64,000 nucleotides of DNA from Allodiplogaster sudhausi (taxonomy: Eukaryota; Nematoda; Chromadorea; Rhabditida; Diplogasteridae): NCBI GenBank assembly GCA_945643635.1, contig CALZFC010000041.1, positions 638,501 to 702,500 on the forward strand, in the 5' to 3' direction. Made by a program: the position numbers and the translations under genes. Below, one piece after another: positions 34,743 to 47,937 of the stretch. A model generated the notes under the pieces. The model had not been told where the DNA came from. It saw only the letters and a program-made list of their open reading frames with translations, and did not search any database. How positions within the stretch are numbered: the stretch's first letter is position 1; each line of letters opens with the position of its first letter.

Positions 34743-37700
34743 ATGAGAAAGAGGACGAGAGAGAGAGAGAGAAAGAGAGGAAGAGAGGGAGAGTGAGAGA
34801 GGGCGAGAGGGTGAGCACATGGGAGAATGTGGGAGAGAGCGCCGGGCTGACTAAGCTGACATTTCCAAGTGGCCAAGAGAACAGCCATCAAGTGGTCTCA
34901 CCATGGATAAGCACAGGTATACTGCAGCCAGCTTGAAATTTGAGTGTGTATTTAGTTCTTAAAGGAAAGCACGTGATGTTGTGAGTAAGATATCGAATTA
35001 CGAAGAATGATGGCCTGACCTTCGAAAAGTCTAATGTTGCACCCAAACAGACAGCCACCTCCCACATTATTCTCTTTTCTAGTCTATATTATAATATTTC
35101 ATTAGTCTCCTATTCCACTTTACCTATATTATACTTTTTCAGTACTTCAGATGTACTCTTTAATTCTACTCATTATGATCCTCAAAGGAAAAGTTTGACA
35201 AGAACATTAAAATAATAAACTTTTGAAAAAAACAAATAATGCTTGTGTGAACAAACAATTTTTCTTACAATGGCCCGACGAAATATTCTTTTTTTTACAG
35301 GGAAATGACGCGAATGGACAGAAGATACATTATGACTTACTCGAGTAAATGGAGGGGGGGGGGGTGGAGAGAAAAGGAAAAAAAGGAGATTGTTGAGGGA
35401 TAATGAGAAAGATGAGATTCTTCTCTCGTGTTTCCTGTTATTATGCTGTTCTCTACCCGAATAATAAGTAGACGTATGCAGTTCTGTGTCATTTTATACC
35501 TTGTCATATGTACATACATATCTAAAATTCCAGGAAGGAAGTCTTCTATTAAGTAGTTAACCTTCAATTTTCTTAAATGTACCTGAAAATCTGAAGTCAT
35601 GCAAACTTTTCCGGATTCTTTATTTATACAGATGTACTACTAAAGTGTTTCAGGTACTGCAATATCATTGATATTCCATAATGATGCATAGAGCTTGAAC
35701 TCTCCAGTGCAAATGTTCAGAGGAAATAATACATAAACTCTGCCCTTTCGCTAATAAATGTGTCTAAAAAAGCCCCAAGTTTCATCTAATTCGTGAAAAT
35801 CCATTCTCGGTCGCGAAAGGTTGTATCCACTCATCATTTATAAGCCGTTTATAGTCGTCGCACTCTCTCTCTCTTTCTCTCTCTTTCAGCCCTCTCCATC
35901 TTCCCTCTCTCTCTCTCTCCATCTCCCCTTTCTCTCTCCATCTTCCCTCTCTCTCTCCATCTTCTCTCTTTCTGTCTCTCTCGCTGTTTTTCACGCTTTG
36001 ACTATCAAGATATTCTAGGAAGCACGTGATTCCTGATCGGATGAACGGGGGGCCAAAATGTCACATGGACTTGGCTATTCTGAGAAGAAGTCAAGAAGAT
36101 TCGTCAACTTACTCGACAGAAAAGGCTGTGAACTTCTTCTCGCACAAGCCTGATTGCGCGAATCATTTCTCGTTGACACGAGTGAATATAGGACTTCCCA
36201 AGGCGAATAAGACGGGCTTGATGATCAGTCATCGTATCAAGAGAAGCTATCTGGTTCACTCATCTCCCCCCCCCCTTCACCCTACTTGCTGCCTTCTCTA
36301 TCATCTGAGAAATCTTCCGAACCGACTGAAACACAGAGAGGACTGAAATGCATATATCCGGTTGATATTCAGTTCATAAGGCCATTGGAATCAAATCAAC
36401 CGCAGCAGTAAATTATCTGTAACTCGAAGAAGAAGAAAAAAGGAGGAAGTAAGAAGAGTAGCTGTGAGATAAAGAATTCTGTCGCGTTCTATCGCATTCA
36501 TGATTTCGTATGTATGTACACACATATATGGCGAATTAAGCTCCTTTCTCGGAATACCTTGACCAGGAAATTACCCTATAAAAACAATTTGGGAAAAAAA
36601 TTCAGCATAAACCCCCTTGAAAAGTGCAACATTACCATAAATCCGGCGCGTGGATGATAGAGGATATAGCCTTACTCTCTGCTATTCTCTCTCTCAATCT
36701 TTCCCTCTCTCTTTCTCTCTTTATCCTTCTCTCTTAATCTTTCTCTCTCGATCAAATTGTAACCGTTTTTCATGAATTGGCCGCTTTAATCCAATTCTTT
36801 CTCATCGTTAGATGAAATGGTGCAATAAAATATTACCATTTCTTACTTTTAACGGATATTCAAAGTACGGATTATCCGCTCAAGATATATGTATGTATAT
36901 ATATATATATATCTATATATATATATATATATATATAGATAAATAAATAAATAAATAGTTAAATTGTAGCCGCTATTGAACTGACAAGTCGTGCGGAGAG
37001 CATTCGTATCGCGAGATAGTATCGAATGTGCGCCGAATTGTAGATGGCCAAGTTGATGCAGTTGCCGACGACGGCCAGGCAGAAGACGGCCACGAAGCCG
37101 TAGCCCATCAGCAGCCGATGCAACGCGTCCGACTCGCATGCTGAGCCAGCCTGAAAACCCGAAAATCGGGAGTTGCGAGTTAGCTAAGTGGTTGTACTCC
37201 AGACCACCAAAGTCAAAGTTCCTGGGTTCGAACCACCACCGGTACAATTCATTTTCGCTTTTCTAGAAGTACTTTAGAAATGTTTACAACCAAGAATCCG
37301 ACCATGAGACGTGCAATCTCTCGAATTGTAGTTTTAATGAAACAAAAACTTGCTCTAGCTGTTTCAAAGCTACAAATTCTTTTCAGCCTTTGTGTTTCTG
37401 TACTCGTCTGCAGGACTTTTGTTCGCAAACCAAGAGAATTGTTCGATGAATAAAAGTTCGTGAATAAGGAGAGAAAAGTCAGACTTTGCTGACGCAGTCC
37501 ATGTACTACTTTTTAAGTAATTGACCGGCCGGAAATTAGTACAAGAAGTACTACTGTATTTCATGAATGAAATGGATATGTCACTGATGTAGTAGGTTGT
37601 CTTCAATCACTCTAGCATTCCTCTTCCTCTTAAGCTTACTATTGCCACCTTCAATCAGAAGCTTGCTACAAGCTTATGAATAAACGGGGAATTACACTTA

Positions 37701-40071
37701 AACCAACGAGGACGGAACTGGCAAACAAACGAGAAAGAAAAGCAATAAAATGATGCTATTGCATCGCAAGGCACTCAAATTATACAAAGGAATTAGAAGG
37801 AGACAAAAAGAAGAAAAACATATTTTGTTCCAAACAAAATTGTTATGATTTACTGTTTTTTGTTATCTCTGGCAATACTAGTTGTTACTTGGCTTTTGGT
37901 TTCAATCAAATTCACGCTTGACTCGTTTTCTGTCATTAAAACGATTCACTTACTTTCTCTCCCTATCTCTTTCATATTCCCATCTGGCTTAGGTTTACTT
38001 ACTCAATGAAACACAATGCTAGGATAATACTGCGATCATTGAAACAATGTTTTTCTTCTGCCCAGAGACCAGACTTAAAAAATCATTGAGCATTTACTGC
38101 AAAACAAGTTATTTTCAATCGTGATACGAATCCAACGGTGCAAAACAAAATTGCTGACATAGTAGTTTTTATTTTTACTTTTCGCTACCGTATCCTTCTT
38201 CATATCGTACTTATAGCGTAGTCATCCGTGAATACTTTAGCTGTTTTTTTGTAAAAAATTTTTTATTATTTCAGAATGAATGTACGTCAGAGACTATGTA
38301 CACATTTGTAGTTTTTCTCGTCTCGCATTTTTTGTTCTAGTTGATTTCTATATTTTCTCGCACCTTTCTTGGAATTGATTTTCTCTCGTAGTCAGAGAGT
38401 AAAGCGATTTGATCAAAAAATTGTCGCCTTAGAGGCAGCATATGATCCGCGAAGGATTTCGTTCAAATCACATGGAAGAGCCAGATGGCTTGGAAGTCCT
38501 TAAAAGTTCTCACCCGCCGGTGCGAGGAGGAATCTTCGGGTCGCTTAGGCAGCTTAATCGCTTTTCATATCAAATCGCCTTATCTCTTTCTCTATGCCAC
38601 TCTCTATCTCTCTCTGTCCCGTTCTCTCTCGCTCCCTCTCTCTCTCACTCTGGTTCTCTCTCTCTCTCTTGCTTCCTTATCCAGGGCTCCAGGGCCTAAC
38701 ACGATGAAATCGGAGCGAAATCTGTTCTGGCAAATAAGCTGGCAATGTTGTTTGTGTGTAGGCGCGATGTTCACTGGGGCTCATAAGCACGCGCGCATCC
38801 TACATCCACCGGGTCACACCATCCATGCAAGATCCCTATTAGTGAGACGAGGAAGACGATGAAGAGGAGGCAAAACATTTTTCGACACACACACATATTA
38901 TTATTATTATACGTCGAATATTATTTCCACGCAACGTACTAGGGCCGTGGTTTATGAGCGGGCAAAAAGCGCGTACGTGGTAAGACGGCGAGATTTTCTG
39001 CGATTAGAGAAAAGTGATCCGATTTCGTGAGGAGAAGCAGTCTTGTCAGACAGCTGAGCCTACGACAAGTATTTTTATTTTTGGTCTCTTTCTCCCTCTC
39101 TCTCTCTCTCTTACTCTCTCTCCACCACTCTCTGTTACTCTCGCTCGTACTCTCTCTCTCACTCTCTCTCTCTCATTCTTAGCTTCATGTTCCAACTTAT
39201 CTCTTACTGATACCATAGACAGGACGAGGAAATGAAGTAACCCCTGATGAGAGCAGTAAGCGTTGAGTAAGCCATTGAAAGCTTAGACTATGAGATGTAG
39301 CAATTAGTAGGTATCTTCACGACTCGTATGTAGGCAAAAAGGAAATGTACACTTTCGTGAATGTAGTAACTAACAAGCAAGGTTTACTCTAAGCTCTTTG
39401 CAAGTCTAACTAGAAGTAAGCATGAAAATATTGCATGCATAAACATGAGCTTGCTTGATTTTCAGCTTTCATTAATCTCTCTTCAAATGGAATCTGTTTT
39501 CCAATTGTTTTTGACACCTTTGAGGAGCCAAATAAATATACGCGATATTTATGACACCTCAATCGTAATGCTATTTGAATTTTCCTCTACAAATCACATG
39601 TGTCCTTTTTTGCACTTGTGTTAGCTGGGAAAAAGGCGGGATTTCAAACGTTAGTTTTGGGGGTTTTTTTAAGAAAAAAAAAGAAAAAGATCTTACCAGT
39701 GGCCTGAGATTGCTCGCGTTGCAGTCAATGACGGCGTTGGTGTTGTACTTGAGGAGCGCGATGAACTCCTCCAGCTCTCTGTTGGTTTCCGTGTCGAGCA
39801 CGGAGAAGGCGGGAGATGAGGAGGAGGATGCTGCAGCTGATGATGCTGATAACGTTGTCGATGAGGAAGACGACGACGACGACGTGGAGGGCAGCCAAGG
39901 GATGGCGGGAAAGGACGACAAGAGCCACGGGATCTCGCTTAGCCCGTTGCCGTTGTTGGGGGCGGAGGGAGGAAAGGCGTAGTAGGAGGGGTCAGAAGAA
40001 GAAGAAGGGGGAGAGGAAGGAGAGGAAGAAGAAGAAGGGGAGGGACGCGAGGTCGACTCACGTAGACGCAT
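29218..40071 (-). CDS. Class A-type seven-transmembrane receptor (peptide GPCR-like), 12 exons
   Basis: Plasma-membrane G protein-coupled receptor. Minus-strand exons: 40071-39697, 37150-36986, 34225-34140, 33973-33908, 33825-33710, 32156-32058, 31843-31684, 31134-31083, 30906-30804, 30543-30471, 30287-30124, 29297-29218. Phases agree at all joins; total 1539 nt (512 aa plus TGA). The N-terminus (1-125) is Ser/Pro-rich with an N-glycosylation site (NAS in DCNASN). TM1 holds GNCIN (N155). TM2 begins LMNTLTMLCLL; TM3 ends IAECWLHIFYP where DRY-like residues are expected; C290 lies in the second extracellular loop; TM5 is HPVATLVCALLLPLVLLVVM; TM6 follows AEKRSVTRLTLITTI; TM7 is LANMSCSFYIYFLLSPRFRE, close to FMRFamide/myosuppressin-type receptors. 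Five consecutive cysteines (446-450) follow helix 8. An AATAAA lies at 29100-29095. The exon 1 frame is open to an acceptor at 40103, so an upstream coding exon is possible. The ligand is unknown. Confidence 0.82.
31850..32046 (-). repeat. Tandem ~22-bp repeat filling a GPCR intron
   Basis: On the minus strand about eight units of TTTTACGGCCCTCCCTACC-type sequence (TTTTACGGCCCTACGTAC, TTTTACGACCCTCCC and others). The array is C/T-rich and contains no AG dinucleotide on the sense strand. Confidence 0.85.
32430..32545. repeat. (GA)n tract in a GPCR intron
   Basis: GA tract with AAAG and GATA variants; a CT tract at 32905-32945 lies in the same intron. Confidence 0.95.
34226..36985. other. 2.8-kb GPCR intron
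   Basis: Between the TM1 and TM2 exons. Holds GA (34700-34810) and CT (35862-35985, 36685-36750) tracts and an (AT)n run at 36895-36940; no other gene seen. Confidence 0.7.
37173..37245 (+). other. tRNA-derived sequence (A and B boxes)
   Basis: TAGCTAAGTGG (37181-37191) fits the A-box consensus exactly and GGTTCGAACC (from 37225) fits the B box at normal spacing. GTGGT pairs with ACCAC across a 10-base loop, which is not a standard anticodon arm, and the T-stem is imperfect. Probably a tRNA-derived SINE fragment lying just upstream of the GPCR TM1 exon, on the opposite strand. Confidence 0.35.
37246..39696. other. 2.4-kb GPCR intron remainder
   Basis: Unique AT-rich sequence, CT tracts at about 38580-38680 and 39085-39180; no coding signal seen. 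Confidence 0.65.
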
Positions 40072-40103
40072 CTTCTTTGCCTTTCTTCGCCACTTGTTTA
40101 TGC

Positions 40104-40217
40104 CTGAAAGTAGAGAGAGAGAGAAAGAATGAGAGAGAGAGAGAGAGAGCGACAGGTAATAGAAGGAAGAGAGAGCGAGAGAGAGAGGGATAATGGAGGG
40201 AAGAGAAAGCGAGAGCA

Positions 40218-40250
<33 letters not shown>

Positions 40251-40706
40251 GAGAGCGAGCGAGAGAGAGAGGGCAGCGAAAGAGAGAGAGAGAGAAAGAG
40301 AGAGAGCAAGAGAGAGTGCAGAGAAAGATAAAGAAAGAGAGCGAGAGAGAGGGCAAAGAAAAATAAAGAGAAAGAGAGAGAAACAAAGAGTAGAGAAAGA
40401 AAGATCAGAGAAAGAAAGATCAGAGAAAGAGAGAGAGAAAAAGAGAGGGAGAGAGAGAGCAAAGAGTAAGTGTACACATGACTTTGACAATGTACATTTG
40501 GCTATAACAAGGATTGTTAATGTTTCGCGCCGGCAGTAATCGAACGAGAGAGCGAATAAAAGGCGAAGCGGAGATAACAAAAAACAGCATCGCCTTTCTT
40601 CGCAAAGAGCGACGCGTATAAAGAAAGAAGATATATAGGGTACAACATCAGGGTAAATATGAGCTCTTTTCCATGGGCAACAAGGACGTCAGCAGATTGA
40701 GAGAGG

Positions 40707-40739
<33 letters not shown>

Positions 40740-41159
40740 GAGAGAGAGAGGATATAGAGAGTAAGAAATATGGAGAGAGAGGGAGAGAAAGAGAGAGGGA
40801 GAGAGAGAGAGTGAGGGAGAGGGGAGTAATTGAGAAAAGTGACACTAATGAATACTCGGTTTACAGTGCAAGACTGAACGGCCGACATGGCTTGAAGCAA
40901 CCAACTACGATGTTCTGTCTGAGAATTGTATCGTGCTGGCAAAGCAGAAGGAGAGCAAGTAGCAAGAAAGACTGAGAGAGAGAAAGAAAGAGAATAAGAG
41001 AGAGAGAGAGAGAGAGAGAGAAAGAAGAGGAAGAGGAAAAAATTGAGACATACAAAAAAGAGAGAAAGGAATACGGACGTCGAAATCATCCATACTCGGA
41101 AAAATAATGGAGCATGCATGTACTACTTAGCGTGGAGTCGAGAGAGGGAGAGAGGGAGA

Positions 41160-41190
<31 letters not shown>

Positions 41191-42969
41191 GAGCGAGAGA
41201 GAGGGGAGATGGGAAGAGAAAGAGAGACAGAGACTGAAAAGGGCTTCTGAAGTCATGCATGAGTTTTTTGTGTTCCCAAAAGTCTCGTGGTCTACCAAAA
41301 AAGTGCAAGGGTCTAACCATAAGAGATTTTGGACAAAGCAACGAGAGCAGAGAGAGAGAGAGAGAGGGAGAGAGAAAGAGAGAGAGAAATCAGAGAGAAT
41401 GGAGATAAAAGAGCATTTAGATGAATAGTCTAGCCAAACCAAACGGACCGAAAGACCAAATCTTAATAATCCCAAAACGAGCACTCATTTTGGTCGAGCA
41501 AATGAATAGGATTGAGCGGGGAAAATAAAAGCAGGAAATGGGTAGATGTGACCTCGCATAAGCAATCTGAGAGATGCAATCGTAAGTATGTAATACGAAA
41601 TTCATTTTTTCCCCGGAACGCAAAATAAAAAAATTAACAGGAAAACCAATGGCGCTAATGTAAGAACAAGTTAGTGGACGGAGGTTATGGCTAAAGTCGT
41701 TTTATTGTTAGTCAGTTGACTGATGCAGAGAATGGTCATGAAACGTTCGCCATAACTCTATTCATAAAATAGGAACATGTGAAACTTGCAAAAGCAATAA
41801 ATAGTTCACTCAGAAGAGACTGAAACTGTGATTTTGGGCTCGCCATTTCATCTGTCTTCTCTAAACATGCCATAACTAAGAAGGTATCAATGTACCGTAA
41901 AATGTGAACGCTAAATTTGTTGCACCCAATAACAGGCGGCTTTTAGACAGAAGACCAAAGCGCGCTTTTGCACCTGTAATAAATGAATGAATGTACGGGA
42001 ATACATTAGATTTGCCACCGGCCAATACTAATTGCAAACCATTTATAGAAGATATTTTCATTTGTAATATTATTAGCCGATAAATGTACCCATATTCCCT
42101 TGAAACGCCAACGCCGCGAGAAGTTTGCTGTTTTGAATCCAGTTTGGCCAGCAAGCTTTACGCGCAATGTGCTATATGCAGTAAGTTTGCGTGGGATGCG
42201 TGAGTATTTATTGGTGAAAACTCTAATCGTGTTATCGGGAAGAAATAAGGAAAAAGAAAAAAAAATGTAGTAACTAGCTCATATACGGAGTGCGGCCAGA
42301 AAAGAAAAGAATGAAATCGAAGATCCGAGATGTCAGAGAAGACGTGTAGCCATAATGCTCCTGTGGGCACTGAAGGGAAGAGCATTTGATGTGTCCGATG
42401 ACACTAAATTTGTGCTTTAGTCAACTTGTCAAGTTTGAAACGCACAGAATAAAAGGCAGCAAAGCTGGATGATGAAGCATGCATACATATGGAACTGGCC
42501 AGAGAGAGACACAGAGAGAGAGACAGAGAGAGAAAGAGGGAGATGAAGAGAGAGAGAGACAGAAAGAGAGAGAGAGAAAGAGAGAACAGTGTTTTCTTAA
42601 GTGTCACAAAACGGGAAAGCTGGACGATTGTCAGCATTGAAGAACACACAACTGAAGATGCCATTCGAAGTGACAGCTTCATGGTGATGTGTTTGGGGTT
42701 TGGAAAGAAGAGAGGTAGACGAGAAAGTGAGAAGGAGAGACAGAAAGAATAAGAGAGAGAGAGAGAGAATGTACATGGAGAGGGCAGAGAACAAATGATA
42801 AAGAACAACAGCTGTTTCATTTCATCCTTCTATTTTTTTTTTAGAATGTGTGGGTGCCTTCTGATAGTGTGATAGGGCTTGAAAATGAAAGATAGAAAGA
42901 GGAGCAGTAATGAGAGAGAGATGAAGAGAGAGAGACAGAGAGAGCACGACAGAGAGAGAGACAGAGAGT

Positions 42970-43016
<47 letters not shown>

Positions 43017-44262
43017 GGCGAGATACATTAATTCGAATGCCCACGTGTATCATATGCATTGTTGTGCAAGAGATGGAAATAGCCTCTACGCCTCTTCGCC
43101 GTTATTTTTTCGTTGGACGTGTATTATTATGGAGGAGAGAGAGAGAGAGAGAAATAGAGCGAGAGGAAGACAAAGAGAGTTGTGGCAGAGGTAGAGAGAC
43201 AGAGGAAGGTTGAGTGGAACTGAGAGAGAGAGAGATAGAGAGAGACAGGCAGAGACAGAGAGAGAGAGAGACAGACAGACAGAGACAGAGAGAGAAATAG
43301 AGAGAGAGAGAGAGAGAGTTAGAGAACGAGATAAGAAGCAGAGTCATTAGGCCCAACTTCAATGTATCTGAGCATGGAGGCGTCTTCCTTCTGCTTTTGC
43401 ATTCACCTCACAGGAATGAGCTTCCGCAAACACATTTCTCGGAGATACTTTCAGTCGATTGTTCGAGGGTAAAGAGTAAAGAAGGGAGGGAGATGGAGAA
43501 AAAGAGAGAGAAAGAGAGAGAGAGAAAGAGATAGAGAGAGAAGAGAGAGACAAAGAAGAGAGGACGAACTAAAAGAGAAAATGAGAAAGACTTGGAGAGC
43601 AGCCGATGCAAGATGTGAACAAGAGGAGATAGCGAAGCCAAAAGGGGATTATTCATGGTACAGTACTCGAAAATGCAGCTTTTTATGGTATCGAAAGCAT
43701 AAAATGTATACTTTTGGAAATACAATATAAAATTTAGAAAAACCAGTCACGATGTTGACTTCCAACCCCGGAAGCTTGTCTACAGGAATTAGACATTACG
43801 CACGCAACCTTTACTTGTTTGTGTTACTTTCTGAATAACAGTTTATAGTAGAAGGAACATTGATGAATATAATATTTTTCAAACAGGTGCTACAAACATC
43901 TTGCTAGCTGAATGTTGCAATCTCTACTTTGGAATCCTGCAGAGAGAGAGAGAGAGAGAGAGAGACGGCTTGAGAATGCTGCAACACTTTTGCAAATCTT
44001 TTATATTCATAAAACAATAACGCGAAAAAACATGTCAAAGGAAAGAAGGCTCGTGTTGGGGATCGAGAAGGAAGAGTAGTCATTTCGGCTTTGTGTGTGC
44101 TTTTGAACAGCATCGCGGAGGCTCCTATTATGTAGCAGTTCTATCGCATCTTGCAATCACTTTTCCTTTTTCACTCTCTCACCTTCTCTCTATCACTTTT
44201 TCCCTCCCTCTCCCTCTTTACTCTCATTCTCTCCCCTCTCGCTCTCCCTTTCTTTCTCTCTT

Positions 44263-44304
<42 letters not shown>

Positions 44305-46286
44305 CCTCCCTCGTTGCAAGCTTTAATCAAGCAGAACAACGTCTAATTTGTGAACGTCGCCAGCACGCGCCTTGAGCAGAAAAACAAGAAGAAATAAGAA
44401 GCCCAAAACAAGGAAGATGCTTGCACAGTTGTCCGGAGATATCCGGGATAGCCGGAAGCCTTTCTGATGCTGATCCAGAGAAGGTAACTGCGGAAGACGA
44501 AGATGAAAGTAAAGTAAGGCAGAACGAGATTAAACAAAAAATTTAAAAAAAAAACAATAGTAATCACAAGTACTAGTAATTTGGTGTAACAGTAATCTTT
44601 TTTTGCTCATCTCTCTCGACTGTTTCAGCGACATTAAAATTTTATTCAATAAAAAAATTTTAACGAAAAGGACACTTTACATTTCTCTCTATCTCTCAAG
44701 AACTAGTTTCCACTTCTGATATCTAAAGGCAAGCCACTAACTAGAAAATATGTGAGAATCCGCCGGATTAGACGAAGAAAAAGAAGAAGAAAAAAAGAAA
44801 GAAATCTAAATGACAATAGCAGGTAATAAGCATGAGAAGCACTTTGGAATTCACGTGACCATTTTGAAAAAAAAGAGAGAAAAAAAATGAAAGGAAAAAG
44901 CTGGGCAGCTATAGAAAATTAAAATGAACAGAGCAGCGAATAGTGTAAATGTATACATATGTATATCCTAGGCGACAAGAGAGAAAGGTCAACGAGAACG
45001 GGAGTGTCTCATTGAGAAGAAGGTGGGTGGCTAATCAGGTCTGTTCGAGATATATTGGGCTATTTATGTATGTCCAGTTCTGAATGAGAGAAGAAGCGGA
45101 AGAAGGAGAATATGACGGGGAAAGGACTTGCACTCCATTGGGTGCACTCTCGTAGGCTAGACCTCATGGTCTATGGGGTCCACACCTCTCAGAGACCGAT
45201 CTCTCAGAGAGACCCATCTCTTAGAGAGACCCATCTCTTAGAGAGACCCATCTCTCAGAGACCCATCTCGCAGAGAGCGAAAGCAAAGACGACGAAATAG
45301 ATGTGGACAAGGTGCTTATAAGACCTCCTCCGAACCGGAGGGGGAGGGGGAGGGTTGACTAACCTAAAAGGGGAGGAGAATAGCATCAGCGTAGGAGCAA
45401 GAAGCACTTCCTAAATGGCGTGCGCATTGAATGTACGTATTAGAAAGGAGGTACGGGGTGGCTATTTGTGAAAGAGGAAGAAATAGAAGAGAGAAAGAGA
45501 GAAAAATAGGAGAGAGAGAGAGATAGAGAAAACAGAGAAAAATTGAAGAGAGAAATAGAGAAATAGACGACGGAGGAAAATAGGTACTTTGAATGGAAGC
45601 CGACTTGAAGGGTGCCGCTTAGCAGCAGCTCAGTGATGAGGAGAGCCAACTGAAACGGCTGCACGCGAATAGAAGCAGTAAGCAGGAATTGCGGAAGACA
45701 GGAACTGAGAGAGAGAGAGTAATTAATGGCTTTGACTACGCACTAGTCTGAACAGGTAAGAGAGAAAGAGAGAGGCGGAGAGAGAGGGGAAAAGAAAGAG
45801 AGAGAGTGGAGAGAGGGAGAGAGAGAGAAGAGAGCGATAAGAAAGAGAAAGAGAGAGAGCTCGTTTTGGGATCTACGCATTAGTTTTTCGGTCTTGCATA
45901 TATTGCGTCTTTTCATTGCGTCTGCCTTTCGTCGGAATCGTATGATTTTTTTTTGTGTGTGAATACGTAGTGGAACAGAGCCAATATGGCAGAACTGAAT
46001 AAAAAGATTAAAAAGAAAAGACGGATAATTTCGCAAGGACTTAAAAACGAGCACGGAACAAAGTTAATCATGAGCAAAAAAAGAGAACTGTTTCTAAATA
46101 ATAATAATAATAAGAACGGGTGAAACGTTAAACGAACAAGTGAGAAATATCAAAAACGTCTTGTCCAATATGCCAAAGAAACAGCGTAGATTCCAGTAAG
46201 AACGACCAGGTTCAAGGTTCGTCTCGCCCAACGAACTCGAGTTCTTTTCTTGGAATTCACTCGTTTATTAACAATCTCCGCTATCG

Positions 46287-46319
<33 letters not shown>

Positions 46320-46629
46320 CCACTCTCTCTCCCACTCTCTTTCTCTTAACTCTTTTCCCAACCTCATTATTTCTCTCTTTGCTTCTGTTTCTCTCTCTCT
46401 CTAATTCTCTCTGTAGAACATTTTCAACATCCATACATCTTATTGTTAGCACAGTTGCTATGCATTGTTGATGCGGGAAAATGACGAATTAGAAACGCAC
46501 TTTTTGAGGAGAGAGAGAGAGACAGACAGAAAGAGAGCAGATAGCAAAGAGTTAAGCAGGGAGTGAGAGAGAGCAGATAGTTAAAAGTGTGAGAGAGAGA
46601 GCAGATAGTGATACAGAACAGAGAGAGAG

Positions 46630-46660
<31 letters not shown>

Positions 46661-46733
46661 AACATAAATTCTACTTTGTTTGCTAGTCACATTTGTCGAG
46701 CCAGACAGATCATAACTCGGCCCCCGTTTACAA
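40104..46733. other. Gene-poor GA/CT microsatellite desert
   Basis: No supportable gene. GA tracts at 40110-40465, 40695-40830, 40975-41035, 41140-41235, 41345-41400, 42500-42590, 42900-43020, 43130-43325, 43485-43560, 45480-45560, 45760-45860 and 46510-46665; CT tracts at 44165-44315 and 46290-46410. A minus-strand stretch near 44340-44490 has a hydrophobic run (CASIFLVLGFLFLLVFLL) after a possible acceptor, but nothing connects to it. The GPCR promoter should be in the first kilobase. Confidence 0.8.
45190..45290. repeat. Minisatellite of GAGAGACCCATCTCTTA-type units
   Basis: Five or six units of 15-20 bases containing GACC(C/G)ATCTCT. It reads as a repetitive RPISQR/RETHLLE peptide, but I see no supporting gene. 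Confidence 0.8.
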
Positions 46734-46753
46734 CACACAGAAAAAAATGTGAC
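46734..46753 (+). repeat. Left terminal inverted repeat of the transposon
   Basis: CACACAGAAAAAAATGTGAC; matches the right end at 18 of 20 positions in inverted orientation. Confidence 0.82.
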
Positions 46754-47937
46754 GCACAATTAATGTTCCATCCAAAATTGTGACCAAAAATGTGACACGC
46801 AAGCGGCCGCCGAAGAGAATTGTGACAACGGATGTCACATTTTGGTGGCAAGGGGGACGAGGCGATGCGAGAACAGAAAATGTGACATTGTACCACTTTC
46901 GACCATGTTTAAAAAAATATTCGGAATCATCATTTGAACGGAACGTTTAATTTTCGGAAGAAAATCTCGGGTTAACAAACACTTAAAACTTATCCTTTTT
47001 TTATTTCATGTTTGTAATATTGAATCGCTTTTTGATATGACATTTATAACGTGTAAGCGTAGCGATTCTGCTCTTTTGTGTCAGTTAGAAAGCGAGAGTC
47101 CCCGGGCCGCGTAGTTAGCCAAGCTGCTCTTTGTGCTCTCGATCAACAACTGGAGACTCAACTTCTAATAGTAAGTAATTGAAAAGTTTAACTCATTCAT
47201 CCCGCTATTGATATGAAAAAGCTGATTTGTTAATGTTTATTCTTGCAAGTTTCTATTGCAGTTTTTATTCCCTTATTGTCAGCACTTTTGTCATTCTTTT
47301 CTCACGAATGAGTGATAAAATTAACATTATTAAATATGCTGAATATGCAACGTTGTTCTTTTCTTATCAGGCTAGCCCTTCTTGTCTGCGATTGCTGGAA
47401 CTAGACAGCGTGTCGGCGCGCGCAGCAAGATCAAATTCTTTCGACATCCGAGCGTGGTTTGCTTTTAATTCTTTTCTTCATAAGTTGATACATCTGTTAA
47501 TTGATGCTGCCATTCTTCCCAACGAATTTAAATATTTAATGTGTTTTCTCTTTATTGGTACATTAACTATCGTTTATATTTCATGTTGAAATTCGTATAC
47601 TTATTTCAGCAATTTTATATTTTCAGTATTTCTCTTGCCCAATCCACCCAACAACCGCGCACCGCGCAGCTTCAACGCTTAAGCTGCTGCATTTTTGTCC
47701 AGGTACGATAACTTTTCAGACTCGTCTAACAACTTTGACTTTTAAATAAGTTTCGTTCGTTTATTGTTCTTTAAGAGTACAAAAAACTCATTTTCCCACA
47801 CATTGAAAAGTTTGTTCCGAACATTTTTTTTCCTTGTTCATTTGTTATTACCTATTCCACGTTTATTATTTTTCTTAACTTTGAAAGCAGGATAATACAA
47901 TTCAAAAGATTTTAAATATAAATAATGCGTTGTTTAG

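Noticed and set aside
39571..40386. 271-aa minus frame extended into a GA tract upstream of GPCR exon 1
   Set aside because: Only the part from about 40103 or the ATG at 40071 looks real; upstream residues are CT-repeat Leu/Ser and an acceptor lies at 40103.
44343..44567. Hydrophobic minus-strand frame near 44.4 kb
   Set aside because: A possible acceptor and one TM-like run, but no partner exon or family match.
47227..47589. 120-aa hydrophobic frame in the transposon 5' region
   Set aside because: AT-rich and crosses likely splice signals; only the GC-richer part near 47372-47453 might be an exon, in an uncertain frame.
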